Source of the DNA: Hirsutella rhossiliensis | Lineage: Eukaryota > Ascomycota > Sordariomycetes > Hypocreales > Ophiocordycipitaceae | DNA: 64,000 bases | Direction of reading: 5' to 3' | NCBI RefSeq assembly: GCF_020360975.1 | Contig: NW_025408672.1 | Location: forward strand, 992,001 to 1,056,000 | Shown: in pieces, positions 11,566-23,568 of the stretch | How positions within the stretch are numbered: position 1 is the first letter of the stretch | Layout of the letters: each line of letters opens with the position of its first letter | Made by a program: the position numbers and the translations under genes | The notes under the pieces: model-generated | What the model saw: the letters and a program-made list of their open reading frames with translations, nothing else | What the model was told of the DNA's origin: nothing | The model's database searches: none

Positions 11566-12053
11566 TATAATAGCCGGTATTATTCCTAAGGGATAAACCT
11601 ATTAAAGGGTTTATATTAGTAGATATAATAAGGCGTAGTCTAAGTAATAATAAGTATATTATATTAGTAATAAGTTAGAGGTTATAAACTATAAACTATA
11701 ACTAAGTAATTAAGTAATTAGAATTAAAGATAAGATTATAATAAAGATTATAATAATTATAATATATATTAAAAGCTATCGAGCTATCTATCTAAAGGAG
11801 TGTTCTATTCCTTCCTTATATATCTTAAGAGCTTCCCTAGATCGCCGAGAGCACTAAGTAATCCTATTACCTAGGAGCGCTAAAGCGCTAGAGCGATCTT
11901 ATAATCCTAGCTATAGAGCGTTAGACCGCTAAAGTAACCCGTCGCTCTAAACTTAATTAGCTTGTTAGTCTATTTAATATTCCCTGCTCCCTACGTTACG
12001 TGTCCTCGTAATATATACTAGTCCCCGCGGTTCGCTAGACCGTGGTCGTAATA
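11566..12053 (-). repeat. 5' LTR of the inner Gypsy
   Basis: 488 bp, identical in length to the copy at 4165-4652. It is followed by the right CTTAT duplication (12054-12058). Confidence 0.9.
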
Positions 12054-12058
12054 CTTAT

Positions 12059-12528
12059 ATACCTAGTAGCTTCTTTACTCCGCGTAGCGGTACCCCGCCC
12101 CTTAGTACGCTAGGCGACTATACTCTACTACCCTTACGCTAGTTAACGCGTATACCTATATCTCTTAGTAAGCGTAGCGCGACCTATAGTACTACTATAT
12201 AGCGGCTACCTTATCTTACTTATATAAGCTAAATAACGTCGCTAAATATTAAGATATAGTATAGTACTTACTAAAACTAAGTATCGCTATATACTTATAA
12301 CTACTTTACTTATACTTATACTAAATTACGCTACCTTCTTATTTATTACTCTCCTTTAACTTTATTTAATAAGACGCTAATATAATAGTAGTATACTAAA
12401 GATATAATCGTTACTACTAACGCCCTTTAAGACTATATATCTTAAAAAACGTTCGATAACTATTAAAGCGACCTTTATATATATACTTTATTCCCCCTCT
12501 AACCTTATCTTACTATTTATTTTTAACT
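12059..12528 (+). pseudogene. Possible antisense frame in the outer Gypsy, split by the nested Gypsy
   Basis: If the inner Gypsy and one CTTAT are removed, a plus-strand frame runs without a break of phase from about 4108-4164 into 12059-12528 (around ..TIGPYIPSSFFTPRS..). It has only TAA/TAG stops and ends near 12528. It lies between the integrase side and the 3' LTR and is antisense to pol, as in the other Gypsy families here. The stops are fairly dense and no motif is recognised, so this could be chance. It is listed because of the position and the phase match across the insertion. Confidence 0.3.
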
Positions 12529-12599
12529 ATTGTTTTAGTATACTAAGCTTACTTACGCTATTATATTTACGCGCTAGGCTTAAATATACCTTAATATCT

Positions 12600-15500
12600 T
12601 AGAGTAATTAGGCGGTAGTTAAAGGGCGTCTATAGTTAGTTAAAATTAAGTTCGTATCCTTAGTATATCTTACTATATTTATATCTTATCTTATTATATC
12701 CTACCTTTATCCCTATCTTTATCTATCCTTTATTACTATTTATCTTATATCTACCTTTTATCTATCTTTTATTATTTCCTTTTAATACTATAGTTTTTCT
12801 TTATCCTTTCTTTATTCTTTAGTAAGCGTCCCTTAACTCTTACCTCTTTCTTTTTCTCCCCCTTCTATCTTTTATTTCCCCTTTCTTATCTTCCGCCCTC
12901 CCCTTATTCCCTTTTTCTTACCCCTTTTTTATCGTTCTCCTTTACGTTTCCTTACTATCTCTTAAATCTCTCTAAGGCTTCTATCTCTTAAAAGTCGTCT
13001 AGTAAGTACTATAATAGGTTTATATACCTTTACTATTTTATAAGTACCTATTACTATCTACCTCTCCCCTTTTACTTTTACCGCGCTTACTAGATCTCCT
13101 TAACGACGTACTTAAGCTTATTATCCTTCTTAATTACTAGTAGTATTTAGTAGTCGTTAACTACCTATCTAAGTAATAGGTCTTTTACCGCCTAGTAGAG
13201 AAATTCTATATAAAGCCTCTTATATACCCTCCTTAATATATCGAGCTTAACTATATATAAGCTTACTACCTTTATTATAGTATACTTTTAGTATAGCTAG
13301 TTAAGCTTCCTATATAGCCGGTTAGTTATATATTTAGCTATATCTACCTATACCTTATCGCTTACTTTAAACCTTTTTATAGGGGCTCTCTTTTAGTTTA
13401 CTATTTCCTCTTATCTTACTTACGCTACGATAATAGCGGTTTATAGGAAGTCGGTTACCTCTCTTATCCTTTAAGCGAGCTCCCTTACCCCCCTTACTTT
13501 TAGCGATAGCGGCCCCTTTACCCTTACTATTTAAACTAGCTTAATATTATATTTATACGTTATAAAGAACGGGCTTACGCTTATTATTAACGCTACGCGG
13601 TTATTTAGTACGGCCTATATATATAGTAGCTACGCTCCTTAGTTATCCTAACTATAGTAAATATACGCTTAAAGGTATACCTATACTTCTTAGTTCGCGC
13701 GCTTAGTTAACTTATTTATTTATAGGTAGTATACTAAACTTAACTTCCTTTATACTCTTATTTATCTATAAAACTCCCTTTAAAAGCTTCTTATTTAGTT
13801 CGTCCCTTTATTTAATATAATCGACCTTAGTATCTTATAAAAGTAAAAGTAAGCTTAAAGGAACCTTATTATATATACTATTACCCTTATTATTAGTATT
13901 ACTTTAAGCGTTACTACCTTTATTAGCTAGTTTATAATTACTTAAAGGTACTTCGCGCCTTTTATTTTAGTTAGCGGTAGTTTAACTATAAAGTCTATTA
14001 ATAAGTATATAAATAGTTAAGATAGCGGTAGTAAGGGCTTTAAGAGTCCTTTTTAAAGTTACCTTTATATATACCCCCTCTTATATAGTCTATAGTTAGC
14101 GACGAGCCGCCTTACTATCGCTAACTAGCTAGGCTAAAAGAATTCTTAGGCTAGTATTACTAGGGTCCCCTTTCTTCCTAGGTATCCTACCGCCGTTAAG
14201 TTATATATCCGCTAAGCTATTTATACTTAAAGTATATCTTATTCCTTAGCCCCCTTTCTTTTATAGTACTTTAGCCTCCTTAGTACTTATAGCCTTTCTT
14301 AAAAGTATAACTATCTCTTAATATCGATTATATATTTACTTAGCTATACCTTTAGTTACTATTTTAGTACTAGCGATCTCTCCCTTTTATATATTACTTA
14401 GAATACCGGTTAGTAATCCTTATCTTTCCTTAGCGCCTTTATTTACTTCTCCTATAGCTCTTAGTCGTTAAATACTAATATAAGGTTAGCTTATTCTTAG
14501 GGTATATTTTAGCTTAAGTTTAAGTCGAGTTTTAGTTAGTTATCGCCCTTATTTACCTCCTTCTTAGGTCGTCTAACGGGCCCCCTTACTCTACTAACGT
14601 ATACTACTACGCTTACCTTTACTCTACCTACTTATAGCTCCGCTACTACCGCCCTATCTTAAGTTAAGCGTCCTAGTAAGTTAGCGTATTAGCCCTTAGT
14701 AAGGACTAGGCGGCCCCGCGGGTATATAGTCTTTAGAATTATCTAGACTACCCGCCCTATCTCCCTTTTATTTATTTCGCTTACTAGCCGATCCTACTTA
14801 TAGCGGGATAGCGCGTTAAGTACCGCCGTAAGCCTTCTTAGCTAAAACTCTAGTATAAAGTTATAGGATATAAGCTTTATTACCTATTAGCTCTATCTAT
14901 CGTTTAACTTCTTCTTTATTATAAAGTACCTTAGGTTATTATAGTCGGTTAATACTATAAAGGTAGGTATATTCTAAAGTTCTACTCCTTAAAAGTCTAA
15001 GTACTATATAATTATAAGTATCTCCTTATTATAGATTAGGTAGTTATACTTTACTAGGTTTAGTCTCTTTAAGAAGAATCCTATTAAGTACTATATACTA
15101 TCTAGCCCTACTTATATTAGCGCCCCCCTTATTATAAATCTAGAATAGTCTACCTCTAGGTATATTTCTCTTTCTAAGTTATAGAGTTATAGTACTAAGG
15201 CGTTATAAAAAGCGTTTTAGATAAACTTAAATACTACTTAGTACTTATCTATCTACTTAAAGATCGCGCCCTTTTTATAAAGGCCGTCTAGGTATACTAA
15301 TACTTTTATATAAAGTAATATAAAGGCTTAGTAGTAGTTTATAAAGCTAAGGAAGCTCTAGACTTCTTTTACGTTTTAAGGTACCTACTATATTTATATT
15401 ACTTAGATCTTCTTTAAGTTATATCGAACCTTACCCCTTACTTATATAATAAAGCTTAGGTACTTAACCTCCTTTATTATAAAGTTATACTTCCTTAGGT

Positions 15501-16900
15501 CTAGCGTTAGGCCCGCCTCTTATAGCTTTTAGAATACCCTCGCTACCTTCTCTTAGTAGTCTTAAAGAGACCTTAATAAGTAAATTAAGACGTTATTTAT
15601 ATACGCTATAATAAACTTATATAGGTATTCCCTTAGTACCTTATTAATATATCGTTAAAAGGTAGCTAGTATTCCTATTAAGCTAAATAAGTATACCTAC
15701 TACTTAAATAATCTAAACCTTATTTAAAAGGCTATCTTAAACTTATAGCCTTTTACTATTTAAATCTTATAGAACGCCGCTATAACGTTAAGCTTTATAA
15801 ACTACTTTACCTTTATAAGTATCTATAGTATCTCTATAATTAAGGGTAGCGTATACCTATCTTTCTTTATAATCGCGTTTAGGGCCTAGTAGTTATAGTA
15901 AAATTATAAGCGACCGTTTAACTTTTAGGTAAAGAGTACTAAGGCCGCGGCTAAGGAGCTACTTAAGTAAATTAAGTTTACCTTTATTAGCTTACTTAAG
16001 GTCTTCCTTAATACTAAGAGTTCCTCCCTTAATATATTATAAAGGGGTTCCTATAGTAAGGGGGGCTTTACCTTATCCTTATCTAGTATTAAGTTAATCT
16101 TATAGTCTACCCTTAGCTTATATAAGGGTATCTTTAAAGCTTTTTTAAGTATAAAGAGGTCTAGGTATATATCTAGCGCTTACTTTAGGATATAGTCTAC
16201 TAGATCTACCGCTATCTTTAGCTAGAGCGCTCTCTTTATATCCTTTATTATAATCGCTTAGATATCGACTATCCTCTATCTTCCTTTATTATCCTTTACC
16301 GCCCTCTCTTTTTAATATTCTACCGCGAATACTACCGCGCTAACGATCCTTGCCTCCTAGATTTATTCTACCTTTCTTACCGCTTCTAATCCCTATAAGC
16401 TTATTTAAATCTTAGCCTTACTATACTAAATCTAATCCCTTACTATATTATATATTACTTAGTTTTTCTTTATTTATAGCCTCCCTAGGAATATATCGTA
16501 GCTTAGCCTAAGGACTATATATATAAAAGTTTACTTTATATAGGCGTTAATATTTATCTTAAATACTATAATTCCTTTTATCTATAAGGCTAAAGTATCT
16601 TTTAAGAACGGCCTTAGTTATTATTTCTTTTTATTAGCGAGAGGTATTTATAACTTCGTTACTACCTTCTCGCTTACTATAGTATAGTAATTATAGCTAG
16701 TATCTATAAGTATATTAAGTCCCTTCTTCTTATTAATACTTACCCTTAGCGTTACTAAGCTTAGCGTAAGGTAGTCCCTTATTAACTTCTAAAAGTTTTA
16801 CTATTTCTCTTTTACCCTTAGCGCTTAACTTTATACTAAGGTTCCTTTTTTTCTAAGTTATTATTATTTTTAGCGCCCCTCTCTTCCTTAATTATACCCG
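12600..16900 (-). pseudogene. pol of the outer Gypsy (RT, RNase H, integrase)
   Basis: Reverse transcriptase: minus strand of about 15570-15616 reads AYINNVLIYLL, the AYLDDVLIYS active-site block with both catalytic Asp turned to Asn. RNase H: minus strand of about 14930-15070 reads NYLIYNKE.. followed by FIVLTDYNNLR, the YDKEMLAI and VLTDHKNL blocks. The integrase domain should lie at about 12700-14500; catalytic residues were not individually identified. Limits are approximate. Confidence 0.78.
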
Positions 16901-17990
16901 CCCTCTAAGGTTCTTACCTTCTCTTTTTATAATAGAGCGCGATATATCCTTTAACTCTATAGTTAAAGTACGTTTAATTCTCTAGCTAGCTCTACCCTTC
17001 CCTTTATCTATCTAAGGTATTAATACTAATTATTAAGGTATCCCTATCTTTATCTTTCCTTTCTTAAGGGTATATATTTACTAGTCTCCTTTAGTTTAAA
17101 AGAGGTTATCTTATTTACTAGACTCTTTTTAGCTTAGCTACTATTTATACTACTTAATTAAGATAAGCGGCGAAGCTTAATATAAAGAGGTCGACTATAG
17201 CTAACGCCTTATAAAGCCGGATTCCTAGAGCCCCCTCTAAGAAGATAATCTAAACGTTATATAGCTAAGACCTACCTCTAGCCTTAAAGAGTCTTTACTT
17301 AAACTTTAAGAGGAACGCCGTAAACGTTTAACTCTCCCTTTATTTTATTATCTAGATCGCCGCCGCTATGCGTAACTAGATATCTACGTTAAGGTAGATT
17401 AAGTTAAGGTACTTTAGGAATTCCTTTTAATCGTAGCTCCTCTCTACTCTTATTCTATAGTATATAGCGACTATTTATTATAGCCTAGCGTTTAAGTAGT
17501 TATAAATAAGGTAGAAGATTTCCCTTAAGCTTAAGAAGAATTCTTTATTAATCTTATACTTTTCCTATATATATTATACTTATAGGGTATAGTGCCGTCG
17601 TTATCTATTAAATTTTCCTAAGCTTAAGAGAGGCTTCTTATAGCTATTCTTCCTTACTATCTCCCCCTTAGTCGTTAGCGTCGCTACCCCCCCTATTACT
17701 ATTAAGGGCGGTATTAAGCTACTTATCTTACCCCTAGCCCCTTCCTATATACCCGTCCTTATCGGTTTATCTATCCTTTAATATATCCTTTTAATCTAGC
17801 CGATTAGTTCTTATATCTATAGTTAGCTTTATATTACTTAATACCTTATCTTTACCTCTCTTACTTATAGCGAGAGTATCGCTTACTTTATCGTTAGCCG
17901 GGCGTTAGGCCCTCCTATCGCTACTCCTTACCGTCCTTAGGCTTATTCTCCACCCTTTAGGTTATTAGGATATCTATATTATATCCTTTT
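16900..17990 (-). pseudogene. gag of the outer Gypsy with a CCHC knuckle
   Basis: Minus strand of about 16931-16985 reads Y-F-N-Y-R-V-K-G-Y-I-A-L-Y-Y, which is C-F-N-C-R-V-K-G-H-I-A-L-Y-C after undoing RIP: a complete C-x2-C-x4-H-x4-C knuckle. The region to the right (to the LTR at 18043) would be the N-terminal capsid part, not recognisable by motif. Confidence 0.7.
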
Positions 17991-18042
17991 AGTCTAATCT
18001 TTTTCTAGGCTTTATAGCCTTATTTAAAAAGAGCTTTAGATA

Positions 18043-18299
18043 TATTAAGGGCTAGTATATACTTAGTATAGTAGTATAAAGCTAAATAATTATTTATTTA
18101 AAGCTAAGGAGAAAGAAGGAAAACTTTATCTTAGTCGCGATAGTTATCTATCTTCCTTAGTCCTTAGCTTAACTTATATTTAAGTACTATTCGGCCTAAG
18201 TTTAGGTCGAGCTCTACTTATATATAGGTTTACGTTAGCCTAACTTTAGTATAGTCGCTATAATATAACCTTAGCCCTTTATAGGCATAGCCTATAATA
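18043..18299 (-). repeat. 5' LTR of the outer Gypsy
   Basis: 257 bp copy of 3542-3798 with the same ends. It is followed by ATATC, the same five bases that precede TRIM-B1 at 2946-2950. Confidence 0.88.
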
Positions 18300-18304
18300 A
18301 TATC

Positions 18305-19058
18305 TATACTTATTATTATTATTAAGATTATACTAAGGACCTAGCTAGAGGTATCTAGAACTTCGATATTAAATAAGAGGGAAAAACTAAAGTACTTAAG
18401 GGAAAACCCTCCCTTCTTTTAGTATAGGTCTGCCTTAAATAAGGTCTTAGTAGTAGTATATAGGAAATTTAAGCTAGCTACCGCGGGCTACTTTTATATA
18501 TTTACTTTTTAGCGTAGGCCCTCTTAGGCTATAGCCGCTTCTATCTTAAGCGGCCGCGGCCCGGGCTTATTAGCCTAGGCCTAAGGTTATAGGTAGTAGT
18601 CTCTTTCTAAGGGCTTAACTTATAGGCGCCTCTATTTCCTATAGCTCCTACGTCGCCGCTATATAGCTATAGCTATATCGGCCTATTAGTCTATTAGTTA
18701 GTAAGGTAGGTAATATCTAGTTACTAGGCCGGGCATTAGTATAGGTCGCTCTTAGGTAGGGCCGGCTAATCGAAATTTAGTTAGCTAGCTCTATTAATTA
18801 AAAATCGGTTCCTACCTAGCTACGCGACTTCCTAATTAAGGGCGTAGCGGCCTATATTTACCGTCTATCGTATAGTTATTAATTACGCGCGCCTAGCTTA
18901 TATATATATATACTTACCCTTCCCTTTTAGTTTTATTCCTACCTCCTTTTACCTCTCTATTTATTATCTCTTTTATAAGCTCCGATTTCTAACTACCTCG
19001 TTTCTATATCCCTAGGTCTCTTTAGTACTATATCTAAATCGTTTACTATTACTTTATA
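18305..19058. other. Unassigned region with short GC-rich patches
   Basis: No frame or repeat is recognised. GC-rich patches occur, e.g. near 18551-18570 (AAGCGGCCGCGGCCCGGGCT-like), which lack CpA and TpG and so could not be targets of RIP. A pyrimidine-rich stretch (about 18915-18970) precedes the plus-strand frame that begins at 19059 and could be its former leader. Confidence 0.4.
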
Positions 19059-20139
19059 ATATCTAACTAAGAAGCTAACTTAGGTAGTAGTAGCTCGCCT
19101 CCTCCTAAGCCCTCTCCTTATAAGAAAGTCGCTACTATAGTAAGTTTAAAGCGCTCTATCTTATATTTTACGTATATCGGTCGCCTTACTAGTAAGCCTA
19201 CCTATAAGTCCTTTACCGGCTATTAAAACTAGTCTTATAAGTATTAGTCTTAGTTTTATCTTAGGTTAGTTTTACCTTTAGTGCTTTTCGCTAACTTTAT
19301 TAGCTATAAAGGCTAAAGCGTATATTACTTACGCTAAATCTAACTAGTTTTATTACTAAGTAAGTAACCCTATCCTACTATAGTATAGTCTAAGTTTAAT
19401 ACTAATTTATATTTAGATTACCTTTAAAGGTAAGGAGGCCGCGTATACCCTCTACTAAGTATAGTCTAAGGTTAACCGCCCTTCCCTTATTAAGGGTTTA
19501 ATATAGGAGCGCCTTTACTATACTACTTTAGAAACTTATATTCGCGCTAGTTAGAAGGTCCCCGCCGCTAAGGGTAAGGGCATATTAAGCGAGTCTACCT
19601 TTAGTCTAGCTATAGTTATTAAGAATATTAAGACGCTCGCCTTAGCTTTTATCCGTTTTATAGATAATACCTATTATATATATAAGTTCTTAAAGAAGTA
19701 CCTAGGTAAGTTTAGTAATACTATTAAGGCCTTAGCTTAAATTAAGCTTAAGTTACTCTTAGTTACTTAAAAGACTTTTATAGTAGTTAATAATCTAGCT
19801 AACTATTTCTATTTTATTACTAGTAATAACTATAATAGTAGGAATAATAATAATAAACATACTAGGCCTAGTCTAGCCTCTTTTAGTAAGAGGAAGGGTA
19901 AGGGTAAGGGTAAGGCGACTATTATATTTAAGGCTCTATCTAAGGCTAGGGCTAGAGGGTCCGCCGCTATCTCTATACCTAGGGTTATCTTAAAGTTAGT
20001 TTAGGATCCTACCGCGTCCCCCTTTATTAGCTCTAATACTAAACTATAGCTTAGTAGTTCTCCTATCGCCGAGCCCGCTTTAAAGCGTCCCCGCTTTATA
20101 TCGCCTACCGACCCTACTAATACCCTTAACTTTATTTAA
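19059..20139 (+). pseudogene. Unrecognised plus-strand coding remnant, Lys- and Ser-rich
   Basis: A frame opens at 19059 with MSNQEANLGSSSSPPPKP (ATA read as Met, TAA as Gln). Downstream, from about 19400 to 20139, a frame shifted by one base has only a handful of RIP-type stops in about 240 codons, far fewer than its surroundings. It ends in a run of Lys/Gly (KRKGKGKGKA near 19890-19920) and a Pro/Ser-rich tail. A frameshift or a lost intron lies between about 19300 and 19400. I do not recognise the protein. It could be the ORF1 of a plus-strand element, an antisense gene of the adjacent minus-strand LINE, or a captured host gene. Confidence 0.5.
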
Positions 20140-21429
20140 TAGCGTCTTTATAGTTATTACGGTTTAATCTTAGCTAAGATTATTACTAGTCTTAACCTTA
20201 ATTAAATTTATAGTTATAATATAGGCTATAGCGATCGCCTTTATACCGCCGCTAGTATAGGTCCTACCTTAGTATAGTCCTTAGTTATTACTCTATTTTA
20301 TAAGCTAGCCGTTTAAACTAGCTCCGGTTTAGGTTTAGGGTTAAGTCTAGCTAGCCGTCGCTAAGCTACTTATAGTAGTAGTAGTCTTTATACTCCTTAT
20401 AAGTCCTAGGTTACTCCTTTCTATACTTTATATACTACCTTAAGGGGGTCTTATTATTCCCGCTATAATAGTAAGGTAGATATTACTATTAATAAGTTAA
20501 GCTAAAGTTATAGTTTAAAGGCTAGCTATTAGTACTATCTTAGTTTAGTTTTAAGTTAGGTCTTATTTAGTTATAGTCTTTTAATAGTAGGTTTTATTTT
20601 ATAGCTATTAAGGCTAGCTTAGTTAGGTCTCCTTAGTTCTATTTAGTCTATAGTTTAAGCGGCGAGGTTTATACTTAGTCTAGGTTTAGTTTAGTTAATA
20701 CTATAGTCCTATTATTATAAGTCTTCTTTTTTCCTAAGGTCGCCTTAGTAAGGTAAGTAGTTAGCTAAGGTAGTCTTAGTTAAGGCCGCTCTATCTCTAG
20801 CGCGACCCTAGGGCTATTATCTATTATATCTATATATAGCCTCTAAGCTAAATTAAACTAGCGGAGCTTACCTAAGCAAAGGAACTATTACGCTAGTAGC
20901 GCTACTATCTTTTTCCTTTAAAGGCCTACTCTTATATCGCTTATATCCTAGGCCTATATTAAGAAGGATTCTTTTACCTTTACTATTAAAAGATAGTCGA
21001 TTATTATATAGTAAATAGTATCCCTTTTTTATTTATAGGTATATATTAGCGAGACTACGCTAAGGACCTATTAGTTAAAGAGGAAATTATTAAGCTTAAT
21101 CTTTCCTATATATATCTAGGTAATTACTATACTAATATACTTAGGGAGGCCCTTATAATAGTCTAGCGTTATTGCCTTATTAAACTAAGGTAGGAAGTTA
21201 GTAGGGTAGAAGGTAGTTTAGTATTATTAAATTATATCCTTCTTAGTATTCTATTAAGCGGCCTATTCCTTATTTAGCCTTTTAAGTAACTTAGCTTTAT
21301 TTAAGAGGTTATTTAATCCTATCTAGCTCTAGACCCCCCTTATCTCCTTTATAAGGGGGGGTCTACTAAGTAGTAGCGCCGCTAAGGGCCTGCCCTCTTT
21401 CTAGCGTCGCCTCCTTTTAAGTATACCCG
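20140..21429. other. Unassigned, possibly the distal 3' part of LINE-1
   Basis: RIP-mutated sequence that could carry the C-terminal end of LINE-1 ORF2 on the minus strand, but no motif is visible. It contains the hairpin at 21331-21364. Confidence 0.35.
21331..21364. other. Hairpin with C6/G7 arms
   Basis: AGACCCCCCTTA is followed after 9 bases by TAAGGGGGGGTCT, giving about 12 paired bases with one extra G. It could be a terminator-like or cruciform-forming structure near the end of LINE-1. Function is unknown. Confidence 0.5.
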
Positions 21430-22930
21430 CGACCGCGTTAAACGCGCGTTAAATTTAGCTTAAGAGCCTTAAGTCCTTTAACCTTTAAAGGGTATTTATT
21501 ATTCTTTAGTTTAAGTAAAGGTTAATTAAGGGTACCTATACCTCCGCTTTAACTTAGTAGACTAAGGTCGCGCGGTATATACCTATTACTACTTAAAAGT
21601 AAGCTAATTAGTCCTATACTAAGTCCCGCGCGATCTTATATAGTTTTCCCTTTATAAGCGTTATCTTATAGAATATAACTATAGTATAAGAGATTAAGGA
21701 CTAGATTACCTTACTATAGACTTCCTTAGCGTATAGTAAGGTATAGCCTTATATAAACGCCGCGAGCTTAGTTAAGGCTATAGTCTAGCGCTTTATTTTT
21801 ACTTAGAGCTACTTTAAGTATACCTTTTATTATAATTTCTAGTATACTTATACTATTAGTAGGCGGGCCTCTTAGACCGGTATTACTATATTAGCCTTAA
21901 GGTAGACCGGTATTATTATCGCTTATCTCCTTTATATAAAGTATATTAACTCGCTCTTTAATAGTTTAAAAGTAACTATAAACTTAGTCGCTTACTCTAT
22001 ATATACCTTCTAGGCCTCCTTTAAGCGTACTACTATAATAGCCTTATTAGGTTTAATACTAACTATATTTATTTTATTAGCGAAGCTAATAGTATAAATA
22101 CTATATATTATACTAAGCCTTTTATATAGGGGGGTTATATAGTATAGAAATAGGATTAGGGATAGGGGGGAGCCTTAAAGGACTCTTATTAGTACTTATA
22201 TTAGCTTTAAGGATCTCTTATTAAAGTAAAGGGTTAGTCTTTTATTACTTATAAAGCTCTATATTAAGCTCGAAAGCTATCTAAGGTATCCCTAAAGTTT
22301 TAGTTCCTTTATAAGCTTATTATAGTTATCTATATTAAATATACCCTTAATATCTAGCTATAAGAATGATATAATACCCTTCTAGGCCTAGGTTATATAT
22401 ATTAGTTCCGTTACTAGTAAGATCGCTACCTTTATAAAGCGCTCCTTTTTATTCCTTATTTATTTATTTAGTAAGATACTATTTACCTTTACTACTCCTA
22501 TAATCCTTTAGGCTAGTATCTACTTAAGTACTTTCCTTACTATAGGTAGGAGGGAAATTAGTCTTTATTCCCCTACTATATAGTAAGCTTCTAGCCTCTT
22601 ACTAAGCTTCTAAAGTACTATTATATTCGCGCTATAGAACCGCCTTAAGAAATATAAGAGTTAGGTATAAGCGTTAAAGATTATAGATAGTTACTAAACT
22701 AAGGCTAGTTTATACTTCTTAATAAAACTTAAGTAGACGCTATCTAAGCCTACTACTTTCTAGCTTACTATCTTACTTAGCGCCGCTATAACGTTAGCTA
22801 GCTAGATCTATTAGTTAACTAAAAGGGTCGCCTTAGCTATAGGCTAGGGTAGCTCTTAAGTTATATTAGCTTTTAATAAGAAGAACTTAGCTATTAATAT
22901 CTAGGCCTTCCTTTTATAGGTTTCTATTAA
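21430..22930 (-). mobile_element. LINE-1, 3' part (reverse transcriptase), split by Gypsy-1
   Basis: The minus strand carries a non-LTR reverse transcriptase. A block near 22141-22185 reads as PQGSPLSLILFLYYI, the PQGSPLSPILF signature with RIP changes. To its left, near 22070-22100, SFANKINIVS corresponds to the FADD/FADE active-site block. Further left, about 21960-22000, LLKSELIYF matches the K.ELI.F block. To the right, about 22730-22750, VVGLDS fits the PGLD start of the palm. The 5' part of the element continues beyond Gypsy-1 at 30744. It is a different family from LINE-2/LINE-3, whose active site reads YIDDFSI. The 3' end is not defined. Confidence 0.75.
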
Positions 22931-23187
22931 TATAAGGGAATATATATTATAATACGATTAGTTAGGTAGTAGAGATAGCTAGAAGTACTACGCTATATAT
23001 ATTATATTCTCTTTATCGTAAGACTAAAGCTTATAAGAAGAGGGATTTCTCCTCTTTTATCGGAATAGTAAGTAGTCTATAATATATAAGCGGGGTAGGT
23101 ACGATTCCCTACTAATACCTTACTAATATATTAATACTATATACCTAAGTACTTTATTAGCCTATACCTCTTAGTAGCGCTCTTATA
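22931..23187 (-). repeat. 3' LTR of Gypsy-1
   Basis: 257 bp. It matches 30483-30738 and 58115-58371 with mostly transition differences. Confidence 0.9.
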
Positions 23188-23404
23188 ATTATCTCCCCTC
23201 TTATATAAACGTCTTAGCTATATCTTTAATATATATTACTTTCGCTATATTATATATATTTAGTTAAAAAGAGAGGTAGTTTTAGTTATATATCGCGTAT
23301 ATACGCTTATATAAGTATATATTAGTCTACGCTCTATAACGTTAATAGTTATTATACTAGTAGTTACCGCTAAGTAACTATTATAGTATTACCTATATAT
23401 CGGC

Positions 23405-23480
23405 CGCGTAACTATAATATAAAGAGCGTGCGTATATATCTCTTACTTCTTTTATTTTCTTTTCTTCTTTAACTCTTCTA
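23405..23480 (+). promoter_or_regulatory. Promoter-like leader of the antisense gene
   Basis: A TATA-like stretch (TATAATATAAAG, near 23412) is followed by GCGTGCG and then by a long pyrimidine-rich tract (about 23444-23480) upstream of the ATA start at 23569. The same arrangement is present before the Gypsy-2 copy (about 51030-51095), including the unmutated GCGTGCG. CT-rich leaders are common before ascomycete start codons. Promoter activity is inferred. Confidence 0.4.
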
Positions 23481-23568
23481 CTTACGATTACTATAGAGTT
23501 TTATACCTTTTTTTATTAATCCCTTATACCTTTTTATATTACTTTTTATCGACGATTTATTAATAATA

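Larger units (their letters stand above)
4165..12053 (-). mobile_element. Inner Gypsy: full-length Ty3/Gypsy element, 7,889 bp, TSD CTTAT
   Basis: Direct LTRs of exactly 488 bp (4165-4652 and 11566-12053) carry perfect CTTAT duplications outside. On the minus strand, reading from the right, a gag CCHC knuckle lies at 10622-10658, then reverse transcriptase at about 7640-7680 (VVYLDN, for VVYLDD), then RNase H at about 7000-7280, then an integrase region. A plus-strand frame lies between integrase and the 3' LTR (5079-5440). The element inserted into the 3' region of the outer Gypsy and is therefore younger. It is fully inactivated by RIP, including the second catalytic Asp of reverse transcriptase, which reads Asn. 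Confidence 0.92.
3542..18299 (-). mobile_element. Outer Gypsy: Ty3/Gypsy element split by a nested Gypsy
   Basis: Two direct LTRs of 257 bp (3542-3798 and 18043-18299) bound an internal region of 3799-4164 plus 12059-18042. The middle is a complete second Gypsy. On the minus strand the domains are in Ty3/Gypsy order: gag with a CCHC knuckle near 16930-16980, reverse transcriptase near 15570-15620, RNase H near 14930-15070, and integrase further left. All carry RIP stops. No clean 5-bp duplication flanks it: the left flank is GA after the TRIM-B1 edge, and the right flank is ATATC, which matches the left flank of TRIM-B1. Confidence 0.88.
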
